NCBI GenBank assembly: GCA_965206355.1
Contig: OZ242212.1
Span: forward strand, 1,240,001-1,304,000
DNA: 64,000 bases
From: Spongiihabitans sp965206355
GTDB taxonomy: Bacteria; Pseudomonadota; Gammaproteobacteria; Arenicellales; Poriferihabitantaceae
Reading direction: 5' to 3'
The first letter of the stretch is position 1. The number at the start of each line of letters is the position of its first letter. Of this stretch, positions 1 to 7,786 are shown piece after piece. The notes below the pieces were generated by a model. That model was not told where the DNA came from, searched no databases, and was given only the letters and a program-made list of their open reading frames with translations. The translations under genes and the position numbers were made by a program.

Positions 1-885
1 CATAACACCAGTTTCAAAAAATTGCGTCAGTATGTCATTCTGATTTGAAGCAATAATCAATCTGCGAATAGGTAATCCCATCTGTTTGGCAATATGTCCG
101 GCAAGCACATTACCAAAGTTACCAGTTGGCACTGAAAAATTTATTTCCCGATCCGGCGCACCGAGCAACAACGCTGCACGGAAGTAATACACAACTTGAG
201 CGGCAATTCGCGCCCAGTTAATTGAATTGACCGTGCTTAATGTATGCTGTTGCCGAAATTCAGCATCATGGAATAATGTTTTTACCAGATTCTGACAGTC
301 ATCAAAGGTGCCATCGACGGCAAGATTATGAATATTCTCATCGTCAATGGTGGTCATTTGTTTTCGCTGTACTTCGGACACGCGACCACGCGGGTGTAGC
401 ATAAATAGTTTCACTGCCTGCAATCCCCTGACCCCAGCGATAGCTGCAGAGCCCGTATCCCCCGAGGTCGCCCCGACAATTGTGCAGAAAGCCTCATTTT
501 TGTTAAGAAAATATTGAAAGAATTGTCCCAGTATTTGCAACGCATAATCTTTGAATGCCAGAGTAGGGCCATGAAACAGCTCCATAAAAAACAGTTTATC
601 GTCGAGTTGCTTCAAGGGTGCAATCGCATCGTGATAAAAGTTCCCATAAGCATGAGACACCAACCGCTCAAGCTCATCGGTGGCAATCGAATTACCCGTG
701 AACAAACCGATAATAGCGCAGGCGAGTTGCGGGTAATCTTTATTTTGCAACCGACGAATATCGTCCGCACTTAAAGCCGGCCACTTAACTGGAAGGTACA
801 GCCCACCATCACTGGCAAGACCAGCAAGCGTTACCTTCTCAAAATCCAAATCAGGGGCTTGTCCCCGAGTGCTAATATATTTCAA
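1..885 (-). CDS. thrC: Threonine synthase, C-terminus beyond window edge
   Basis: PLP enzyme converting O-phospho-homoserine to threonine, the last step of threonine synthesis. The minus strand reads open for 295 codons from a TTG at 885-883 to the window edge. The N-terminus reads MKYISTRGQAPDLDF, typical of the family. The PLP-lysine motif HGPTLAFKDYALQ lies near residue 110, followed by the phosphate-binding GATSGDTGSAA stretch and SVPTGNFGNVLAGH further on. The nearest upstream ATG (903) runs into a stop after two codons, so TTG is the only supported start. About one third of the protein lies outside the window. Confidence 0.93.
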   Translation of the reverse strand, partial: MKYISTRGQAPDLDFEKVTLAGLASDGGLYLPVKWPALSADDIRRLQNKDYPQLACAIIGLFTGNSIATDELERLVSHAYGNFYHDAIAPLKQLDDKLFFMELFHGPTLAFKDYALQILGQFFQYFLNKNEAFCTIVGATSGDTGSAAIAGVRGLQAVKLFMLHPRGRVSEVQRKQMTTIDDENIHNLAVDGTFDDCQNLVKTLFHDAEFRQQHTLSTVNSINWARIAAQVVYYFRAALLLGAPDREINFSVPTGNFGNVLAGHIAKQMGLPIRRLIIASNQNDILTQFFETGVM

Positions 886-1104
886 TGGAATTTCTTATTT
901 CATAAAAGCGAGATTTTATCATCCAGTATCACATCCACAAGAAATATATTTCGCCCCAATCTCTACATAAAAAACAGGGTTCTTCCGAATTTCGTATGGG
1001 TAAAAGCCAAACAATGATCAAAAATGTGGCACAAGGGTACTTCCGTTTGTGGGAAGCTAACATTCAATTACCCACTGTATTTTTCATAGACCCAAAAATA
1101 AACT

Positions 1105-1266
1105 GAGACCTTTGCACGAAAGCCATTTCACCTGCATGCTGCGTCGCCTAAAAGCGCCTACTGTTGGTAAAAACGTACTCAATCGGTCATTTATAAGCAT
1201 AAACTCCCTCATTCCGTGCGTTTTTGCCTTGCCTGAAAGCGAAATCATCTTCCGTGCAAAAGTCTC
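1105..1266 (+). mobile_element. MITE copy 1, long form (162 bp)
   Basis: Starts GAGACCTTTGCACGAAAG and ends with the inverted terminus, which here carries one mismatch (AAAAGTCTC). It is flanked by the 5-bp direct repeat AAACT on both sides. Its right end sits three bases from the 3' end of the arylformamidase-like gene. Confidence 0.9.
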
Positions 1267-1269
1267 AAA

Positions 1270-2139
1270 CTAATCGGAAACCATGTTTATGCATTTTTCA
1301 AACAAAATGCTATCATCTTCGGCCAATTTTTCAAGCTCATCGAAGTGATCCATTTCTGGAACATCGTATCGTTCTATTGTTCGTTCGGTCGTTCGGAACT
1401 TGTCAGCATAGTCGTCAGATTGACGTAAAAATTCTGATGTTTCGCCACCACCTGCAACAACTAGCTGAGGCGCATTGGTTGCTGGGGAAATAAAAATCGG
1501 ACTTTCAGTATTGGCTTCATCAATATCCATTTGTAGCGCTTCGTTCAATGAGGTATGAAGCAAAGGTTCGAGCTCGAATATCCCGGATACTGGAATGCCG
1601 CCACGAACCAGATCAATTGGCAGAGTGCTATCGAAATCAGACCAATCTGTTGCCATCATCATTGCGGTTAAATGCCCTCCAGCAGAATGGCCCATAACGT
1701 ACATTTTTTCTCGATAAAACCCCAGATCGTCTGCATTGTGCCAATTCCACGCCACCGCTTTTCTGATTTGATGTGGGATCTGCCCCATACGCACGGAAGG
1801 TGTGAGGTTGTAATTCAAAATGGCAACGGACACACCATGATTGATGAATGCTTCGGTGATAAAACTATACATATTTTTATCGCCGCGCTGCCAATAGCCA
1901 CCATGGATATAAATAATCAAGGGACCATTTTTGTCGCCTCCGAAAAAGAAGTCGACTTTTTCACGCTCACCCTCACCATATGCGAGATTAACTCGGGCAC
2001 CTGATGCGTCTCGGTGTGCTGCGCTTCGCTCAAGCCAGCGTTGTACCAAATCTGGAAAATCCAAACCTCGGCGGGCTATTAAGTTGTATTCCGCTTCAAG
2101 GGTATCTGCGTCCATCCCTTTGTATAAATTTATATACAT
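1270..2139 (-). CDS. Alpha/beta hydrolase, arylformamidase (KynB)-like
   Basis: 289-residue serine hydrolase of the alpha/beta fold. Visible motifs are the oxyanion-hole strand YIHGGYW near residue 97, the nucleophile elbow GHSAGG near residue 150, and a late histidine in DHFDELE near residue 265. This arrangement matches the arylformamidase / esterase-lipase group that hydrolyses N-formylkynurenine, but related carboxylesterases look similar, so the substrate is inferred. The neighbouring remnants of 2-aminobenzoyl-CoA metabolism make a role in tryptophan-to-anthranilate breakdown plausible. The start ATG is at 2139. MITE copy 1 lies immediately after the stop codon. The gene itself looks intact. 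Confidence 0.75.
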   Translation of the reverse strand: MYINLYKGMDADTLEAEYNLIARRGLDFPDLVQRWLERSAAHRDASGARVNLAYGEGEREKVDFFFGGDKNGPLIIYIHGGYWQRGDKNMYSFITEAFINHGVSVAILNYNLTPSVRMGQIPHQIRKAVAWNWHNADDLGFYREKMYVMGHSAGGHLTAMMMATDWSDFDSTLPIDLVRGGIPVSGIFELEPLLHTSLNEALQMDIDEANTESPIFISPATNAPQLVVAGGGETSEFLRQSDDYADKFRTTERTIERYDVPEMDHFDELEKLAEDDSILFEKCINMVSD

Positions 2140-2374
2140 GCTTCAACGTTTTGTGTTGCGTTAAGGTCGATGTACTGACTACGTTTCTATGGGAAAAAAT
2201 TGCCACAGAGTGGCTTTACGCAATGATATCGTTCAGATTTTTACAAAATTTGATTTATTTCAAGGGTTAGTTGCTTGTGCATAACCCACCTATTTTTTAA
2301 GCAAGACCAGTAATTGTAGCAGTCTGGCTAACCCTTGAGTCTAAATTCAAAAATTCAGTAGCATTCTTTAGCTT

Positions 2375-2536
2375 GAGACCTTTGCACGGAAGATGATTTC
2401 GCTTTTAGGCAAGGCAAAAACGCACGGAATGAGGGAGTTTATGCTTATAAATGACCGATTGAGTACGATTTTACCAACAGTAGGCGCTTTTAGGCGACGC
2501 AGCATGCAGGTGAAATGGCTTTCGTGCAAAGGTCTC
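2375..2536 (-). mobile_element. MITE copy 2, long form (162 bp)
   Basis: Reverse-oriented copy beginning GAGACCTTTGCACGGAAG on the plus strand. The flanks AGCTT and AACAA do not match, unlike most copies, so it may have been rearranged or been a partner in recombination. Confidence 0.88.
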
Positions 2537-2553
2537 AACAAGTAGCAAACTCA

Positions 2554-2832
2554 TCATATACCTATGTTCCAATTTTCTTCTAAGTCTTTGTCAGAAAAAA
2601 TTTTCATTGAAATTAATGTTTCGACAGATCGTATCTTGGAGATTTTATCAAAGTGTTTGTTAGAAATATCGGATAATTCCTCCATCCCTTTGACTTTCAC
2701 CAATACGACCAAGTCAAATCGACCAGCCACACTAAATACTTTTTCTACGCCATCTAAACCTAAAATAGCTTGCGCTACTTGGCTAGATGAACCACGCTCT
2801 ACATTAATCAATATTGTGGCTGAAATGGGCAT
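2554..2832 (-). CDS. Stand-alone Lrp/AsnC-type ligand-binding (RAM) domain protein
   Basis: 92-residue protein consisting only of the C-terminal RAM/ACT-like domain of Lrp/AsnC regulators. The first strand (ATILINVERG), a helix, the GRFDLVVLVKVKG strand pair and the closing VETLISMKIF strand are all visible. There is no helix-turn-helix. Such single-domain proteins bind amino acids and may assemble with full-length Lrp proteins. The gene is bracketed by MITE copies 2 and 3. Whether it was always short or lost a DNA-binding half cannot be told here, but the ATG start and fold boundaries agree with known single-domain members. Confidence 0.75.
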   Translation of the reverse strand: MPISATILINVERGSSSQVAQAILGLDGVEKVFSVAGRFDLVVLVKVKGMEELSDISNKHFDKISKIRSVETLISMKIFSDKDLEENWNIGI

Positions 2833-2928
2833 AATTTAATCCTGATGTTAAGTTGCATATAAAACTGACTCGTCTGTAAAGTCAATTATGACTTATATTT
2901 GTATTACGATGTTGTTTTAATTTTCTTT

Positions 2929-3090
2929 GAGACCTTTGCACGAAAGCCATTTCACCTGCATGCTACGTCGCCTAAAAGCGCCTACTGTTGGTAAAATCGT
3001 ACTCAATCGGTCATTTATAAGCATAAACTCCCTCATTCCGTGCGTTTTTGCCTTGCCTGAAAGCGAAATCATCTTCCGTGCAAAGGTCTC
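2929..3090 (+). mobile_element. MITE copy 3, long form (162 bp)
   Basis: Both termini are intact and flanked by the 5-bp duplication TCTTT. It separates the Lrp-type gene from the acyl-CoA dehydrogenase remnant. Confidence 0.92.
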
Positions 3091-3145
3091 TCTTTGTTTT
3101 CCTCTTCAGTAGTGTCTCGGTTCTCGACAGTTAAAACAGCCATAC

Positions 3146-3580
3146 CTAGCTGAAGGCTTGAATGTTAGTTTGGCATCTGCCAAGGATAAGGGCGTGAATA
3201 TCATGTGTCCCCTCGTATGTATTTACTGCTTCGAGATTCATCACATGCCGAATAACACCACCAAATTCTTCTTCGATAGTGCTGCCCAGCAAACCCAACT
3301 CACCCATTTCGGAAAGAATATCGCGATCAAATACTTCATTGCGATTCGCCCCAATTACCCGACTGCTCAATTTATCTCGAGCGTAGTTTCGAGCTGTTGC
3401 CTGAATCATTTTCTCGGTATTAGTTAATTGATCATCAAGTTGAAACAAGTCCTCCCAACGTGGGGTCTGGAGCTGTCTGCGTGCTTTCTTGGGAGAATTG
3501 AAAAGCGTGTGGGGTTCTTCAATAGATTCCATAATTGACGCATTAGCTTGAGTGATATTTATCAAACCTAAACTATACAT
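3146..3580 (-). pseudogene. Glutaryl-CoA dehydrogenase remnant with large internal deletion
   Basis: The 144-codon frame joins the two ends of an acyl-CoA dehydrogenase of the glutaryl-CoA type. Residues up to about 108 carry the N-terminal helical domain ending in LGLLGSTIEEEFGGV. The sequence then jumps directly to the C-terminal HVMNLEAVNTYEGTHDIHALILGR segment. Roughly 250 residues of the usual ~390 are missing, including most of the FAD and substrate sites, although the frame stays open. Intact enzymes oxidise glutaryl-CoA in lysine, tryptophan and anaerobic benzoate catabolism. It is most likely non-functional and one of several eroded genes here. Confidence 0.75.
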
Positions 3581-3683
3581 GTAGTCTAATTATATTTCAA
3601 GGCTAAAATATATGAGCTTGAAATAAATATGCCGATCAAGTACAGTAAGCATTGAATAACCGTCGGATTAGATTAAACTGTGA

Positions 3684-3822
3684 GAGACCTTTGCACGAAA
3701 GCCATTTCACCTGTATGCTGCGTTAAAAACGTACTCAATCGGTCATTTATAAGCATAAACTCCCTCATTCCGTGCGTTTTTGCCTTGCCTAAAAGCGAAA
3801 TCATCTTCCGTGCAAAGGTCTC
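3684..3822 (+). mobile_element. MITE copy 4, short form (139 bp)
   Basis: Lacks the 23-bp internal segment found in copies 1-3 and 9. Flanked by the perfect 5-bp duplication TGTGA. Confidence 0.93.
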
Positions 3823-3841
3823 TGTGAAAAAGAAAGCCCAA

Positions 3842-4050
3842 TTAAAAATAGCTTGTGTGGGAACCGGACATATAAGGTCTGTACTTCGCAATTTCCATGA
3901 AATTTCGAAACCCTGATCATGATGTGTGTAATTGAGCGTAATCGATCGGATGATATTTTTGGCTGGGGCGTTGTTTTATCTGACGAAACATTAATAAATT
4001 TGGAATGGGAAAAACAAGCTGTTCAAAAGAGCAGGCAGAGGGTGCTTTGA
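3842..4050 (+). pseudogene. N-terminal scrap of 2-aminobenzoyl-CoA monooxygenase / salicylyl-CoA hydroxylase type flavoprotein
   Basis: Two short pieces survive. LKIACVGTG near 3842 resembles the start of an FAD-binding GxGxxG fold. A second piece from 3919 reads VIERNRSDDIFGWGVVLSDE. The ERNR..D.FGWGVVFSD signature is, from memory of the family, characteristic of the first ~50 residues of 2-aminobenzoyl-CoA monooxygenase/reductase and salicylyl-CoA 5-hydroxylase. The connecting GGPAGLY region is degenerate and the frame stops at 4050. The hundreds of residues expected after it are absent. Confidence 0.6.
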
Positions 4051-4052
4051 AA

Positions 4053-4178
4053 AAAACAAATCCGCAAAAGCGATTTATTCAATCCACCGAGGTTGCGTCG
4101 GTCGTTTTATGGTTATGCGACAACCATTCGCTGTCTGCTACCAGTTAAACTATTTCTGTTTCCGGAAGAGAAATATGA
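4053..4178 (+). pseudogene. C-terminal scrap of a short-chain dehydrogenase/reductase
   Basis: From about 4059 the frame reads RFIQSTEVASVVLWLC, a helix typical of the end of classical SDR enzymes. It continues ...SAT-S-stop-TISVSGREI, where SDRs have GQ.ISVDGG. The in-frame TAA near 4147 sits where a glutamine codon (CAA) would be expected, so one substitution broke what was left. The final TGA (4176-4178) overlaps the ATG of the MarR gene, suggesting the two genes were once translationally coupled. Only about 40 of ~250 residues remain. Confidence 0.5.
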
Positions 4179-4690
4179 GTAAGTCGTCAGTACAAGAAGT
4201 AAATCTATCTATAGCGCATTTAAAAAGCAAAAACAAAAAGTCTAAAACGAGACTAAGAGTGTGGCTGCATTTACTTAAAGCATCGAAATTAATCGAGAAC
4301 GAACTGAAGGAACGGTTACGACTGAAATTCAATACAACATTACCTCGATTTGACGTGATGGCTGCGTTGTATCGCTTTGAAAAAGGCCTGAAAATGAGTG
4401 AAATATCTGGTGTGTTGAAAGTCTCAAATGGCAATGTAACTGGGATTGTTGATCGCCTTGTGGAGGAGGGGACTTTGGTACGCGTACCGGTCAAAGGAGA
4501 TAGGCGCGCGCAGTTAATAAAATTAACCAAAAAAGGTCGGGAGCAGTTTGCTGATATAGCAGAAAAACACGAGGGCTGGGTCAACGAAATGATGCCGGGC
4601 ATTTCAGTGGGTGATGCCGAAGACCTTATTGAACAACTCGACATGTTGCGCCCTGACACAAAGGTTGGAACCGAGAAAAATAATGCTTAA
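4175..4690 (+). CDS. MarR-family transcriptional regulator
   Basis: 171-residue winged-helix regulator. The core reads FDVMAALYRFEKGLKMSEIS, then the recognition helix region SNGNVTGIVDRLVEEGTLVR, and the wing DRRAQLIKLTKKG, which is the standard MarR layout. MarR proteins next to aromatic CoA-ligase and monooxygenase genes commonly respond to an aryl-CoA thioester, so control of this cluster is a reasonable inference. The start ATG at 4175 follows GGAAGAG closely. It lies between the SDR and CoA-ligase remnants and is the only intact catabolic-locus gene upstream of the transporter. No operator could be identified with confidence. Confidence 0.82.
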   Translation: MSKSSVQEVNLSIAHLKSKNKKSKTRLRVWLHLLKASKLIENELKERLRLKFNTTLPRFDVMAALYRFEKGLKMSEISGVLKVSNGNVTGIVDRLVEEGTLVRVPVKGDRRAQLIKLTKKGREQFADIAEKHEGWVNEMMPGISVGDAEDLIEQLDMLRPDTKVGTEKNNA

Positions 4691-5479
4691 TGCTGACAAC
4701 TATAAACCACAATACTTTAAGTATGCTTTCGAATATGTGTGGGTGCCGATGCCATTATCGCAATGGCCGCTGACCTTTGAGTTGCTACTCCTTCTACAAA
4801 GACAGTATTTCTATTTAGTCGTGTTGGACTGGGTGGCTTGGCTGTTTTTCCGTTACGGTTTGGTGCATCGGTAGTATTGCTTGAACACGCTTCGCCATCA
4901 AATATGATTGAGATTATTCAAAAATATAAGGCGACGATTTGTTTTACTGCACCAACGGCATATAGCGTCATGTTGACCGCGCTGGATGAAGGTGCTGATT
5001 TGTCTTCGCTTCGTGCGGCTGTCTCTGCCGGAGAAACATTGTCGGCACCGATCTACGATTGGATGGTAAAAACCAGCAAGCCAATGATCGATGGTATTGG
5101 CACAGCAAACCCAGAGATGGGCGAGCTTGTGCAAGCGCACATAGTTCTTAGAGACCTTTGCACGAAAGCCATTTCACCTCCATGCTGCGTTAAAATCGTA
5201 CTCAATCGGTCATTTATAAGCATAAACTCCCTCATTCCGTGCGTTTTTGCCTGGCCTAAAAGCGAAATCATCTTCCGTGCAAAGGTCTCTCTTAATGATG
5301 ATGTCAAAAGCGACGATCAAACGATCAAACAACTACAACATCGCGGAAAGTCCATTATCGCTCCCTATAAATATCCAAGATCAATCGTATTTGTTGATTC
5401 GCTTCCGAAAACTCAAACGGGAAAAATTCAACGGTTTCGCCTTGGACAGACCTGGCGTCTCTCCAAACAGTGTTTCTAA
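4684..5479 (+). pseudogene. Benzoate / 2-aminobenzoate-CoA ligase remnant carrying an in-frame MITE
   Basis: Pieces of an adenylate-forming aryl-CoA ligase. From 4838 the frame reads LRFGASVVLLEHASPSNMIE, then TICFTAPTAYSVML, LRAAVSAGETLSAPIYDWM and DGIG, all matching the middle of benzoate-CoA ligases. A deletion follows. The C-terminus resumes with IIAPYKYPRSIVFVDSLPKT and TGKIQRFRL, which carries the catalytic lysine of family enzymes. MITE copy 5 lies inside, between VQAHIVL and NDDVKS, and the frame stays open across it. The N-terminal ~250 residues are largely gone (weak QWP-like traces near 4755). No active ligase is expected. Confidence 0.75.
5151..5289 (+). mobile_element. MITE copy 5, short form, inside CoA-ligase remnant
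   Basis: 139 bp flanked by the perfect 5-bp duplication TCTTA. Net insertion is 144 bp, so the reading frame of the host gene is unchanged. It is read as 48 extra residues beginning RDLCTKAISPPCCVK. Confidence 0.94.
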
Positions 5480-5515
5480 AACTCCAGCAATATTAATCAA
5501 ACGAGGATAATCAAA

Positions 5516-6655
5516 ATGAAATCAATCAATAAACTAATCAGTGCCTGCATATTCACAGGACTTACTGTCGTATCGTACGCAGGACCAATAAAGGTCGGTA
5601 TGATAACCACCCTAACTGGCGGTGGTGCTGGTCTTGGAATCGATGTTCGTGATGGCTTTATGTTGGCTGTTGAGCAGTCTGGCAATAAGGATATTACTGT
5701 CGTAATCGAAAACGACCAGCGTAAGCCAGATATTGCAGTACAACTGGCAGATAAAATGATCCAAAGCAAGAAAGTTGACGTGCTCACAGGCATTATTTGG
5801 TCGAACCTGGCAATGGCTGTAGTACCTACCGTAGTACAGCAAGGCAAGTTTTACTTATCGCCAAACGCGGGGCCTTCTGCCTTAGCGGGAAAGGGCTGTA
5901 ATAAGAATTACTTCAACGTGGCATGGCAAAATGATAACCTACATGAAGCTGCTGGTGCCTACGCAAATGATGCGGGCTACAAGAATAGCTTTATCCTTGC
6001 GCCAAACTACCCTGCCGGAAAAGATTCCTTGACAGGATACAAGCGTTTCTTCAAAGGTGCTGTTTCAAATGAGTTATATACCAAGTTAGGTCAAAAAGAC
6101 TATGCGGCGGAAATTGCGCAGATACGCGCTTCTGATGCGGATAGTATTTTCTTTTTCCTACCAGGTGGTATGGGTATCTCATTTATGAAGCAATATGCAC
6201 AAGCAGGTATTGATATCCCGTTGATTGGTCCGGCATTTTCCTTCGACCAAGGCATATTGAAGGCAGTTGGAGATGCTGCATTGGGCGTTAAGAATACCTC
6301 GCAATGGTCTAAAGATATTGATAATGCAACCAACAAGGCTTTTGTTAAATCTTTTTCTGCGAAATATGGCCGTCTGCCATCACTGTATGCAAGTCAAGGT
6401 TTCGACACCGCAAATTTATTAATTTCTGCAGCAAAGATTGCCGATGTTGCTGATGCAGATGCATTTCGTGTAGCACTAAAAAAAGCGGACTTTAGATCAA
6501 CAAGAGGTTCTTTTAGTTTTGGTTCGAACCAGCATCCCATTCAGAACATCTATGTCCGTGAAGTTATTAAAGAAGGTGACGTTTTAACCAACAAAATTGT
6601 TGGCACAGCCCTAGTCAATCATGCAGACGCCTACAGTGCTCAGTGTAACCTCTAG
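5516..6655 (+). CDS. Periplasmic substrate-binding protein of a branched-chain/aromatic ABC importer
   Basis: 379-residue type I periplasmic binding protein (LivJ/AmiC-like family). It starts with a classic signal peptide (MKSINKLISACIFTGL..., cleavage probably after SYA). KVGMITTLTGGGAGLGIDVRDG opens the mature fold, with NYPAGKDSL and YASQGFDTANLLISA further on. AACGAGGATAATC before the ATG gives a good ribosome site. It is the first gene of a five-gene transporter and is separated from the permease by MITE copy 6 and a hairpin. Next to 2-aminobenzoate/benzoate genes, an aromatic acid is a plausible ligand. Sequence alone cannot decide between that and branched-chain amino acids. Confidence 0.87.
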   Translation: MKSINKLISACIFTGLTVVSYAGPIKVGMITTLTGGGAGLGIDVRDGFMLAVEQSGNKDITVVIENDQRKPDIAVQLADKMIQSKKVDVLTGIIWSNLAMAVVPTVVQQGKFYLSPNAGPSALAGKGCNKNYFNVAWQNDNLHEAAGAYANDAGYKNSFILAPNYPAGKDSLTGYKRFFKGAVSNELYTKLGQKDYAAEIAQIRASDADSIFFFLPGGMGISFMKQYAQAGIDIPLIGPAFSFDQGILKAVGDAALGVKNTSQWSKDIDNATNKAFVKSFSAKYGRLPSLYASQGFDTANLLISAAKIADVADADAFRVALKKADFRSTRGSFSFGSNQHPIQNIYVREVIKEGDVLTNKIVGTALVNHADAYSAQCNL

Positions 6656-6666
6656 TATCTTATTGC

Positions 6667-6805
6667 GAGACCTTTGCACGAAAGCCATTTCACCTCCATG
6701 CTACGTTAAAAACGTACTCAATCGGTCATTTATAAGCATAAACTCCCTCATTCCGTGCGTTTTTGCCTGGCCTAAAAGCGAAATCATCTTCCGTGCAAAG
6801 GTCTC
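6667..6805 (+). mobile_element. MITE copy 6, short form, between binding protein and permease
   Basis: 139 bp with intact termini. Flanks are ATTGC and ATTCG, so the 5-bp duplication is imperfect. It splits a transporter operon. Confidence 0.9.
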
Positions 6806-6822
6806 ATTCGTATCTAACGTGA

Positions 6823-6839
6823 CGGGCATTATTTGCCCG
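6823..6839 (+). terminator. Intercistronic hairpin (attenuator-like)
   Basis: CGGGCA, loop TTATT, TGCCCG: a six-pair GC-rich stem between the binding-protein and permease genes, with only a weak T stretch after it. Hairpins at this position often stabilise the 3' end of binding-protein messages or cut read-through into the membrane genes. That role is inferred. Confidence 0.45.
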
Positions 6840-6865
6840 CCATTTTAATCAAAATTACCGATTTC

Positions 6866-7786
6866 ATGACCTTTTCCTTATTTGCAGAGCAAGTGCTTAA
6901 CGGGCTTCAATTCGGCATAATGCTGTTTTTAATCTCAGCAGGGCTAACACTTGTTTTTGGTGTGATGGGGTTGATTAATCTTGCCCACGGATCTCTCTAT
7001 ATGATTGGGGCATTTGCCTGCGCGATTGCTACTCAATTGACAGGATCTTTCCTGATTGGCTTGGCCGCTGGCATTATGGCTACAGCCATCACAGGAGCAA
7101 TTATTGAGATGGTTATTCTGCGACGTCTCTATACACGTAATCATCTCGATCAGGTTCTTGCAACATTCGCCCTGATATTGGTGTTTTCAGAAGGTGTTAG
7201 ATGGATATTTGGTTCTTTCCCCTTGTACCTTGATGTTCCTGAGTATCTATCTGGCGTCATTAGCCTGCCAGGTGGTATTCGCTATCCAATTTTCCGAATG
7301 GTGATCATTATCAGCGGGCTGATTGTTGCCGCAATTCTGTTTGTTGGTATCAATAGAACGCGTCTTGGAATTCAGATTCGAGCTGGGAAAGCCGATAGAG
7401 AGATGGTCGCTGCCTTGGGCGTTAATATCGTGAGCCTCTATACCATTGTGTTTGCCATTGGTGCAGCTTTAGCTGGTTTTGCCGGAGCAATGGTAGGTAC
7501 CATTCAATCTGTACAGGTGGGTATGGGCGAACCTGTTCTTATCTTAGCGTTCGTTGTTATTGTCATTGGAGGTATCGGGTCTATTAAAGGTGCGCTGGTC
7601 GGAGCAATTCTGGTCGGATTGACTGATACCTTAGGTCGATTCTTATTGCCAACTTTTTTCGGACTCTTTATGAATCCGCCCGATGCCACATCTGTAGGAT
7701 CATCATTTGCGTCAATGTTGATCTATGTATTTATGGCAGCAGTACTTATTTTTAAGCCTAAAGGTTTGTTTGGAAACCAAGCATGA
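6866..7786 (+). CDS. Branched-chain/aromatic ABC importer permease, LivH type
   Basis: 306-residue inner-membrane permease with about eight hydrophobic segments. The LivH-type signatures AEQVLNGLQFGIMLFLISAG and VFGVMGLINLAHGSLYMIGA lie at the N-terminus. AFVVIVIGGIGSIKGALVGA near residue 225 is the conserved loop that contacts the ATPase. ATG 6866 is chosen because the family starts just before LF.EQ.LNGL; a TTG at 6833 would add 11 residues. The following livM-type ATG overlaps the stop. It forms the transmembrane pore with the next gene product. Confidence 0.9.
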   Translation: MTFSLFAEQVLNGLQFGIMLFLISAGLTLVFGVMGLINLAHGSLYMIGAFACAIATQLTGSFLIGLAAGIMATAITGAIIEMVILRRLYTRNHLDQVLATFALILVFSEGVRWIFGSFPLYLDVPEYLSGVISLPGGIRYPIFRMVIIISGLIVAAILFVGINRTRLGIQIRAGKADREMVAALGVNIVSLYTIVFAIGAALAGFAGAMVGTIQSVQVGMGEPVLILAFVVIVIGGIGSIKGALVGAILVGLTDTLGRFLLPTFFGLFMNPPDATSVGSSFASMLIYVFMAAVLIFKPKGLFGNQA

